Of a stretch of DNA of 64,000 bases, positions 57,293 to 64,000 are shown in pieces. Position 1 is the first letter of the stretch. Each line of letters starts with the position of its first letter. Below the pieces are notes generated by a model. The model was not told the origin of the DNA, searched no databases, and saw only the letters and a list, made by a program, of their open reading frames with translations. Source of the stretch: Caproicibacterium sp. BJN0003 (GTDB taxonomy: Bacteria; Bacillota; Clostridia; Oscillospirales; Acutalibacteraceae); contig NZ_CP111108.1 of NCBI RefSeq assembly GCF_026314295.1, positions 248,001 to 312,000 on the forward strand. Reading direction: 5' to 3'. The position numbers and the translations under genes are program-made.

Positions 57293-58595
57293 TTAGAAGG
57301 ATTGGATGAGCTTCGGAATCTGAACCATCAGTGCGTTAATGGTCATATAAACCGCGAAAAGATAGCAGACGGTCATAGAAATCTGCAATGCTCTCGGAGC
57401 CTTATAGCCGTTGAACAGTTCCTTTTTCCAAAGAATCAAAACCATGAAAAGTCCAGCGACCGGCGTTGCGACTGAAGTTGCAACATTTGCGATAAAGATT
57501 AGCTGTGTTGGAGAGCCACCGTACGAAAAACAAATTACAGATGCGACGGCAAGGCACACAAAGCAGGGGATTTTGACAGCCTTAGAATCCAACGCAGTTT
57601 CCTTATTGACACCAGCATTAAACAGAACAACACCGCGCTGAGTGTTTCCTAGTAAGGAAGAAAAACCGGCACCGATGATGGCAATGCCCATAATAATGGG
57701 AGCGGCATTGCCAAGGAATGGGCGAAGCAAATCTCCTAGCTGTGCAGGAGCTTTAATGGTTGTACCGCTTGGATTCAGAACAATAGCACCGACCAAAACA
57801 ATAGCACCTGAGATCAGGACGACGGTTGTGATGTGGAAAATCGCATCTGTGCGCATTGCACCATTAAAAAGGTCCTCTTTTTTCCAGTTCTTTTCAAAGC
57901 CGAGATAAGTTCCGTAAATACCCGCTGTGACGGCGGCATTAGTACTGATGTAGCCGAGCGCTGTAGTAAAGGAGTTATCCGCAAACTTCCAGTTGGTTAA
58001 GCCTTGGCCGAATGCGCCCCAATTTGGACCGCCGGTCGCGACTAGTGTTGCGAAGAAGGAAATGATCATTCCAATAATGCAGATTCAGAATGCCCTTTTC
58101 AACTTTGCCGTAGACACCCTTGGATAGGTAGCAGAATGCAAGCACAGCGAGCATAATGAGCGCACCGATTCTCCAGTCAAAACCGAAGATCAGGGTCATG
58201 CCTGCACCGGTACCTGTAATGTTGCCAAGCGTAAAGAAGAAGCAGGCGAGAAAGAGTGCTGTACCGCAAAATGCGGCAGCAACACGACCAAAATAATGGT
58301 CAATTGCGTGAATGACAGGCATTCCAGTCATAGTAGAAATCCGATACGATGCCATGGTGAAAGTGATGCCCATAACAATGACGGGAATCAGCAGCCACAT
58401 CATTGTATATCCGTAATTTGCGCCCATCATAGCAGAGGTCGTAATATTTCCGGGGCCTATAACAATGCCGGTTGCGACAATTCCAGGACCGATCTTTTTG
58501 AGCATTTCTAGGAAGGAGAGCTTTTTTACATCTTTAGGATCAAAGCCAAGCCGCTCGGGCACTGGTTTGCTCATATCTACTTTTTCGTAAGCCAT
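57293..58595 (-). pseudogene. Nramp-fold transporter with a single-base frameshift; metal-site residues absent
   Basis: Two overlapping minus-strand frames (58595 to about 58085, then to 57293) join into one 433-residue, 11-TM protein if one base is removed from the TT at 58084-58085, restoring G-I-L-I-C-I-I-G-M-I-I across a helix. The sum of lengths is exact for a one-base insertion. The fold is Nramp-like, but helix 1 has GPGN in place of the metal-binding DPGN, and helix 6 lacks the MPH motif (T-A-G there). It may thus carry something other than Mn/Fe. Start ATG 58595 follows GAGGAG. It follows the DHDPS-family gene by 160 nt. True mutation or assembly error cannot be told apart. Confidence 0.8.
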
Positions 58596-58755
58596 AGTGC
58601 ACTCCTCTTTCTTGTTTGTTGAGAAAAAGGGCAAAAACAGGCGTGCATGGAAGGAAATGCGTTTTGATATATGCCTGCTTTTTCATTGCCGATTTTACTC
58701 GTTTTCAGAACTGCGCATATCTGGTTTCAACCGCAGACCACGCAGTATAACCATA

Positions 58756-59727
58756 TTATTTATATTGTTCCATGTCAACCTTTGGCAGATCGCTGAGCTT
58801 CAGGCCATTCGCAACCCAGTTAATCTGATTCTGGTCCAGAGGAAGGACAGGTTTTCTCATAAGAGCAGACGTGAAGATACCGCGCTGCTTGAGGGCTTCT
58901 TTAAGTCTTGCATGTGCTTCGCCGGAAGGCTGACCACCGCCATAAATTGCCTGACTGATCGGATAAATGCGGTTGGATGCGTCTTGTGCTTCCTTAAGTG
59001 TATGCTTCTCGGGATTCTTGAAAACATCCCATGCTTTAGTGATCAGTTCAGGTACGCAGCCTGCAAAGCCAATCAGTGCGCCGTCCATGCCGGGGAACCA
59101 ACTGACACACAAGGTTTCGTCATGGCAAGTAATTAAGGAAATGTCTGGGCACTGTTTGCGCAATTCACGGACATCATGCTCATAAATGGAGGTAACACGT
59201 GTGCCCATCTTAATGCACTTCACATGCTCAATTTCCTTGCACATTTTGATCAGGGTTTCTACTGGATAGAATGCCTTGGAGGTGGCAGGATACAAATGAA
59301 TAATGATATCAATGTCTGCGCCTTCAGCAACATCTTTGACGTATTCAAACGGAGCATTGGGGTTCATGCCAAAACGCAGCCACGTGTGAGGGGGCATCAG
59401 CAAAATGCCATCCGCGCCAGCATTTTTTGCGTCCTTTGCCATCTCGATGGTTTCTGCTGTATTTTCGCAGTTGACGCCAGAGATGATTGTCATCTTATCT
59501 CCGCACTCTTCAGCGCAGATTTCAACGACTCTTTTTCTTTCGGCTCTGGTCAGACCGGTGATTTCACCCGTATGTCCGTTGCAGACAATTCCCTGAATTC
59601 CTTTGTCATAGAAGCTCTTGATCCACCGAAGGTATACGCGAAATTCTTCTTCATTGATGGAGTAGTCATCATTTAGGGGAACAGAGACCGCCGGGAAGAT
59701 CGTTTTAAAAGTTTTTACCTTAGCCAT
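58756..59727 (-). CDS. DHDPS/N-acetylneuraminate lyase family protein
   Basis: A 323-residue TIM-barrel class I aldolase. The Schiff-base Lys is in KCIKMGTR (near 173), the Tyr is in IHLYPATS, and the N-terminal substrate loop reads GIVCNGHTGE in place of the GTTGE of DapA. It therefore acts on a pyruvate-derived substrate other than aspartate semialdehyde; family members cleave or dehydrate keto-deoxy acids. Start ATG 59727 has AAGGAGAT upstream. It shares a control region with the divergent LacI-type regulator, and the Nramp-like transporter gene follows. Confidence 0.88.
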   Translation of the reverse strand: MAKVKTFKTIFPAVSVPLNDDYSINEEEFRVYLRWIKSFYDKGIQGIVCNGHTGEITGLTRAERKRVVEICAEECGDKMTIISGVNCENTAETIEMAKDAKNAGADGILLMPPHTWLRFGMNPNAPFEYVKDVAEGADIDIIIHLYPATSKAFYPVETLIKMCKEIEHVKCIKMGTRVTSIYEHDVRELRKQCPDISLITCHDETLCVSWFPGMDGALIGFAGCVPELITKAWDVFKNPEKHTLKEAQDASNRIYPISQAIYGGGQPSGEAHARLKEALKQRGIFTSALMRKPVLPLDQNQINWVANGLKLSDLPKVDMEQYK

Positions 59728-60052
59728 TTGAATAATCTCCTTATCATATTGTTTTGAATTGGTTGTGCAAGCGATTGCACCTTTATTAATTATTTTTTAC
59801 CACAAGCGAATCTAGACGTCAATTGTTTTTCTTTCTTCTGCAAGTTATTGCATATTACATGCAATAACTTGTATAACTTATCTATTTATAACAGATAAGT
59901 TTAAAAAATTTAGTGATAATTATCTTTTCGCGTTTAAAAGAAGCCACGAGCCAAAAATTAATTTCATGCAAACGATTGCACATAAGCAATTATTTGCTAT
60001 AATATTGGTGTCAGTCAAAGAAATTGGAGGTTTCATCAAAGGAGTTGTGAAT
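59728..60052. promoter_or_regulatory. Divergent control region with two matching operators and extra palindromes
   Basis: Contains, from left to right: operator O1 TGCAAGCGATTGCA (59766-59779); minus-strand promoter TTGACG-N17-TAAAAA (59794-59822) whose start site lies just before O1; a perfect 13-bp inverted repeat CAAGTTATTGCAT (arms 59841-59853 and 59859-59871); a second repeat ACTTATCT/AGATAAGT (59876-59900); operator O2 TGCAAACGATTGCA (59967-59980) overlapping the -35 of a plus-strand promoter TTGCAC-N16-TATAAT (59976-60003). O1 and O2 differ at one position and have the LacI/CcpA-type CG centre. Confidence 0.75.
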
Positions 60053-61051
60053 ATGGCTACTTTAAAGGATGTTGCAAAGCTTGCAAATGTGGATGTTAGC
60101 ACAGTGTCTCGTGCGCTAAACAACACCTCCTATGTGCATCCGGATACTCGAGCGCGCATTATAAAAGCAGTAAAGGAGCTTAGCTATCAGCCCAATATTC
60201 TTGCGCGTGGTTTGCGGCAGGGAAAACGGAATACGATTGCGGTCATTGTCCCAAAGTTGTCCTTTTCGATTTTTGAGGAGTTGACTGCCGGAATTCAGGA
60301 TGAAGCTCAAAAACGTGGCTATTCGACGATCCTGTGCAATACGGATGACGATAAGATCACGGAAAAAGAAAGCCTAAACCGTCTCAGAAACACTTTGGTC
60401 GATGGGATGATTATTGCGGGGACCGGATACAACAAACGGCTGGTTCGGGATATGAGTGCTGATGGGATGCCGGTTGTTCAAGTGATTCGGCAGCTGGATC
60501 CAAATCTTTGCAGTGTTACAGTTGACAATGTCAGTGTTGGTTATCAAGCAGTTGGACATTTGATCAGCAAGGGCTGCCGGAATATTGGTCTGATAAACGG
60601 CTCTATGCAAATTTCCCCCTATGTTGAACGTTATGAAGGCTACAGTAAGGCTATCCGCGAGAATAAGCTAAAAGAGATTACAGTGGAGCTTCCTTCTAAG
60701 AACCGTGGGGCAATCTACGGGCATGATTGCACGGAGCGTTTGCTCGATCAGAATGCAAAACTGGATGCCATTCTTGCGGCAACGGATGCTCAGGGGATGG
60801 GGGTTCTGCGTGCGCTAAAGGAAAACGGTCTTCGGGTACCGCAGGACATTCGGGTTGTTAGTATGACTGGATACCGGATAGGTGAAATGCTGGAAACGAC
60901 CTTGACTTCTATGGAGCTTCCGGGTTTTGAAATCGGTGTTAGCGCTGCAAATATGGCAATTGCTGCGATTGAAGCTGACAAATCTCAGCCGATTGTGGTT
61001 CGGCATGTCAGCTTTTCAGCGGTGTTGACACCACGGGAATCAACAATGTAA
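60053..61051 (+). CDS. LacI family transcriptional regulator
   Basis: A 332-residue repressor. The helix-turn-helix and hinge are complete (ATLKDVAKLANVDVSTVSRAL with HPDTRARI.KAV.ELSYQPN), followed by a periplasmic-binding-protein-like effector domain (about 60-330). Start ATG 60053 has GGAG upstream; the frame stays open above it but through the promoter. It is divergent from the lyase gene; the operator O2 overlaps its own -35, so autorepression is likely, and O1 should control the lyase-transporter unit. The effector is presumably the substrate or product of that unit. Confidence 0.93.
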   Translation: MATLKDVAKLANVDVSTVSRALNNTSYVHPDTRARIIKAVKELSYQPNILARGLRQGKRNTIAVIVPKLSFSIFEELTAGIQDEAQKRGYSTILCNTDDDKITEKESLNRLRNTLVDGMIIAGTGYNKRLVRDMSADGMPVVQVIRQLDPNLCSVTVDNVSVGYQAVGHLISKGCRNIGLINGSMQISPYVERYEGYSKAIRENKLKEITVELPSKNRGAIYGHDCTERLLDQNAKLDAILAATDAQGMGVLRALKENGLRVPQDIRVVSMTGYRIGEMLETTLTSMELPGFEIGVSAANMAIAAIEADKSQPIVVRHVSFSAVLTPRESTM

Positions 61052-61776
61052 GGAACTTTGATTTTTAACAGTTTTAGAAATGCAAATTGAATTACTATAA
61101 CATTTATGATTCTTTCGTAAAAGGGTGTACTTAAATCACGGAACCGAATAAAAAGGGATACCACCTATTTTGTAGGTGGTATCCCTTTTTTATAGTAACG
61201 CAGTGCCTTTATGCAAACAATTTGTCGAAGGTACATTTCGAACTGGAACGACTCGATGTAGAAAAGGGTTTACTTGATGGATGGTTATTAATACTTTAAA
61301 TCCGTCATATTATACAAAACAATCTAATTGACTTTAAACGAATTGCATTGGTACATTTAATTGATTTTGCATAAATTATAAAATTAATTGCAAATTGTTT
61401 AATTTTAAAAAGAATTTTTTTAAAAGACTTGGCTTTTATATGGTTGTGATATAGCTATTAATATTAAATAATAACATTAAATTAACGATAAAATTGGGGA
61501 AATAACGAATAAAATAGCCATAAATTATTAACATTTTAAAAATATAATAACGCATTACATAACTATGTGAACGCGAGGTGTAATTCGTGAAGAAAGTGTG
61601 AATTATTTTTGAGATAAATAAGAGAAAAAATATCTTTCAAAAATTCATTGTGATATACTGAACTCACAATAGCACGTGAAAGGGCAATTTGCTGGTTTTA
61701 AGCAACCGAATCCTTTCCAAATCTATGATACCCATTTAGGTTTACTGGGCGCCCAATATAGAAAAGGAGGAAATTT
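61052..61776. other. 725-nt intergenic region, very AT-rich
   Basis: Apart from the terminator at 61149-61192 I find no gene. From about 61290 to 61670 A+T is strikingly high. A sequence TGCAAACAATTTGT (61212-61225) matches the LacI-type operator at 10 of 14 positions. A TATACT at 61654-61659 might be the -10 of the next gene but has no good -35. A short inverted repeat CCCATTTAGG..ACTGGG surrounds 61731-61750 just before the ribosome site. Confidence 0.5.
61149..61192 (+). terminator. Intrinsic terminator of the LacI-type regulator gene
   Basis: A perfect 17-bp stem (AAAAGGGATACCACCTA and complement), loop of five, followed by T-run. Confidence 0.93.
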
Positions 61777-63561
61777 ATGAAAAAGACTCAGAAATCATTA
61801 TCCCTGCTTATGGCGTTTGCCATGTTACTCTCTGCTACAAGTTGTGGTACGAATCCCAGCACTTCATCAGCATCCTCTACTGCTTCTCAGGGCAGTAGTG
61901 CTTCCTACACATCTTTGGATGACTTTAAGCTGTTCGATGCCGATAAACAAATGATTCGTACCGGGCGAAATGATACCGGCGAAAAAGGTGTTGTTTCTAC
62001 CGGTAAGTATGAAGCTTCCAAAATTGGCCGCCAGGTTATGGAAGAGGGCGGCAACGCAGTTGACGCTGCAGTCGCAGCGGCTTTTACTTTGGGCTTAGTT
62101 GAACCCAATTCCTCCGGCCTCGGCGGTGGCGGTTTTATGACCATTCATCTGGCTGATGGAACCAACCACTTTGTCGATTTCCGTGAAGTTGCTCCTCAGG
62201 CTGCTACTCCTGCAATGTGGGAAGTAGGCTCAGACGGCAAAGTCAAAGACAACGCCAATATGGTCGGTGGCAAGTCGACTGGTGTTCCTGGTGAAGTTGC
62301 TGGTATGCTGTATGCTTTGGACAAATACGGAACTAAGAATCGTAAAGATGTCATTCAGCCTGTTATCGATTTGGCTAATAAGGGCTTTACCGTAACCCCT
62401 ACCCTAGCCGATGATATGACGAACTGTTATGAAAACATGCAGAAGTTTCCAGAGTTTGGAAAATTGTTCCTTAGCGAAAATGGTATGCCCTATGAGGTTG
62501 GACAGAACTTTGTAAATAAAGATTACGCCAAGGCTTTACAGATTATTTCTGACAAAGGGGCCGACGGATTCTATAAGGGAGAAATCGCCCAAAAGGTTGT
62601 TGAGATGAACAACAAGTATGATGGTTTGCTCTCCATGGATGATCTGGCCAACTATAAAGTAAAAGATGTTGATCCTGTTGAGGGAACCTACCGTGGATAC
62701 AAAGTCATTTCTTCTCCGGCTCCGTCCTCTGGAGGAACGATTATTATTGAGATCCTTAACATCCTCGAGAATTTTGATTTGCCCAAAATGCAGGCAAACT
62801 CCGCTGATGAGCTCCACTTGTTCTCTGAAGCTTTCAAGCTTGCTTATGCAGACCGCGCTAAGTATATGGGCGATCCGAAATATGTCGATGTTCCGCTGAA
62901 GGGACTTATGAGCAAAGAGTTTGCAAAGACACGCGCTCAGCTCATCGATACCAAGAAGTCCGCTGATCCAGTCGATGCCGGCGATCCTTTCGCTTATGAA
63001 CATCAGGAAACGACTCATTTTTCCATTGCTGATAAAGCAGGCAACATGGTTTCTGTTACTCAAACAGTAAACGGATATTTTGGTTCCAGTGTATGTGTTG
63101 ATGGCTATGGCTTTATGCTCAATAACGAGATGGGTGATTTCTCCCCCGATGCTAAGAGCCCGAACTGCATCGCCGGCGGCAAATGCCCACTGTCCTCTAT
63201 GAGTCCAACTGTCGTTCTGAAGGAAGACGGTACTCCGCTGATGGTTCTTGGCTCTCCTGGAGGCACCACCATCATCTCCACCGTTGCTCAGACAATTTCT
63301 AAAGTGGTTGACCATGGCATGGGCATGCAGGAAGCTGTTGATGCACCTCGTATCAGCGGCTACAGCAAAAACACAAATAGTTATGAAACCCGCCTCAGCT
63401 CCGATGTAGTAGACGCTCTCACGAAACTTGGTCATACTATGAAAGCGTCGGAAGAGTGGAATCGCGGCATGGGTTCTGTTCAGGCTGTTTTGTACAAGAA
63501 TGACGGAACTCTTGAGGGCGCGGCTGATCCTAGACGTGACGGTAAAGCTTTAGGATTTTAA
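61777..63561 (+). CDS. ggt: Gamma-glutamyltransferase, lipoprotein form
   Basis: A 594-residue Ntn-hydrolase. The signal peptide ends in a lipobox (SATSC, Cys23) followed by a Ser/Thr linker, so the enzyme is anchored outside the cell membrane. Self-cleavage would occur before Thr412 (TTHFSIAD), giving large and small subunits; other motifs are SSGLGGGGFM and CPLSSMSPTV. It hydrolyses or transfers gamma-glutamyl groups of glutathione, gamma-glutamyl peptides or polyglutamate. Start ATG 61777 follows AAAGGAGG. Another lipoprotein gene follows after 88 nt without a terminator. Confidence 0.94.
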   Translation: MKKTQKSLSLLMAFAMLLSATSCGTNPSTSSASSTASQGSSASYTSLDDFKLFDADKQMIRTGRNDTGEKGVVSTGKYEASKIGRQVMEEGGNAVDAAVAAAFTLGLVEPNSSGLGGGGFMTIHLADGTNHFVDFREVAPQAATPAMWEVGSDGKVKDNANMVGGKSTGVPGEVAGMLYALDKYGTKNRKDVIQPVIDLANKGFTVTPTLADDMTNCYENMQKFPEFGKLFLSENGMPYEVGQNFVNKDYAKALQIISDKGADGFYKGEIAQKVVEMNNKYDGLLSMDDLANYKVKDVDPVEGTYRGYKVISSPAPSSGGTIIIEILNILENFDLPKMQANSADELHLFSEAFKLAYADRAKYMGDPKYVDVPLKGLMSKEFAKTRAQLIDTKKSADPVDAGDPFAYEHQETTHFSIADKAGNMVSVTQTVNGYFGSSVCVDGYGFMLNNEMGDFSPDAKSPNCIAGGKCPLSSMSPTVVLKEDGTPLMVLGSPGGTTIISTVAQTISKVVDHGMGMQEAVDAPRISGYSKNTNSYETRLSSDVVDALTKLGHTMKASEEWNRGMGSVQAVLYKNDGTLEGAADPRRDGKALGF

Positions 63562-63649
63562 GCACTCTGATCTTAAATAGGTTTCCTGTAAAAAGGGAAA
63601 ATTTATGGCATCTTTCGGCATTTAGTAAAATCTCAGGAGGAAAACAATT

Positions 63650-64000
63650 ATGAAACTCAAAAAAGGTTTAGCGTTTGTGGCAGCTCTAATGATGGTCGTC
63701 TCTATGGCGGCTTGTGGTGAGTCTGGTGGTACGTCCTCTGCAGCACAGAGCGCAGCACATTCCACGGCTTCTTCGTCTGCTGCTTCCGGTGCTGCTTCTA
63801 CCAGCGTACAAGGCCTCAAACAACCCATCGCGGAGCAGCCTATCCTGCTTACCTCTGTTGGACAGAGTGCTGATGTAGAAATGGTAAAGACTTTATTTAA
63901 GAAGATTAACATAGATCCTACGACTGACCATTTAGCTACTGCGGATTCAATTGGAAATGCCAAAACTTTGGTTTTAGCAATCGGCGGTTCCTCAAAAGGA
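63650..64000 (+). CDS. Lipoprotein of unknown function, truncated by window end
   Basis: 117 residues are visible from ATG 63650 (9 nt after AGGAGG). The signal peptide ends in a lipobox MAAC (Cys22), followed by an Ala/Ser/Thr linker to about residue 55. The start of the mature domain reads ILLTSVGQSADVEMVKTLF, reminiscent of small extracellular proteins of the DUF6305 type, but this is from memory and weak. It is in the same direction as ggt and probably co-transcribed. Confidence 0.8.
   Translation, partial: MKLKKGLAFVAALMMVVSMAACGESGGTSSAAQSAAHSTASSSAASGAASTSVQGLKQPIAEQPILLTSVGQSADVEMVKTLFKKINIDPTTDHLATADSIGNAKTLVLAIGGSSKG

Overview
The window is about 64 kb of chromosome from a spore-forming, anaerobic low-to-mid-GC Firmicute. 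Evidence: the sporulation genes spoVAC, spoVAD and spoIID, a T-box leader, a superoxide-reductase-like protein, SigA-type promoters (TTGACA/TATAAT) and strong GGAGG ribosome sites. Gene content (GTP-type PEPCK, VanW and LCP wall proteins, MBOAT/DHHW pair) suits Clostridia of the Oscillospiraceae/Ruminococcaceae type; genus cannot be fixed from sequence alone. No rRNA, tRNA, CRISPR array, IS element or prophage was seen.

Layout. 1-2735: the 3' part of an operon for a membrane-less, multi-subunit flavin/iron-sulfur amine or imino-acid dehydrogenase, then a cytidylate-kinase-like ATPase. 2827-6926 (minus): tatD-metG and an LCP wall ligase. 7026-10266: a strong promoter, a T-box leader with a UGG (Trp) specifier, and a three-gene ABC importer. 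10351-16439 (minus): a five-gene operon iscS-thiI-cinA-(degenerate CinA-like)-serine hydrolase. 16722-24260: diacylglycerol glucosyltransferase-like gene, VanW protein, GT2, nadE, spoVAC, spoVAD. 24356-29001: phosphohexomutase, a secreted ComEC-like metallo-beta-lactamase lipoprotein, an odd calcium-motif membrane protein, DegV. 29043-36140: dusB, then polA-rRNA methyltransferase-rimI, a membrane-tethered XRE regulator, tsaD. 36288-41934: pckG, purine permease, rsmE, an SDR and a class III-like superoxide reductase. 41984-47338 (minus): YhfC-like membrane protein, the glycolytic operon pgk-tpiA-gpmI, trmL. 47492-53512: small glycine/alanine-rich protein, then a MORN-repeat/metallo-beta-lactamase pair followed by an MBOAT/DHHW O-acyltransferase pair. 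53563-57023: spoIID, a polytopic membrane protein with a long leader, gap.

57293-64000 is the most accessory-looking part: a frameshifted Nramp-fold transporter lacking the metal-site residues, a DHDPS-family lyase, a divergent LacI-type regulator with near-identical operators in front of both itself and the lyase, a lipoprotein gamma-glutamyltransferase and the start of a second lipoprotein. Together they look like a regulated local catabolic unit for an unknown small metabolite, although the link of the two lipoprotein genes to the regulator is only by position.

The best candidates for undescribed biology are (i) the MORN/MBL pair with its cysteine-rich tail and palindromic promoter, (ii) the LacI/DHDPS/Nramp-like unit with its operator-rich intergenic region, (iii) the degenerate CinA-like protein beside cinA, and (iv) the calcium-motif membrane protein.
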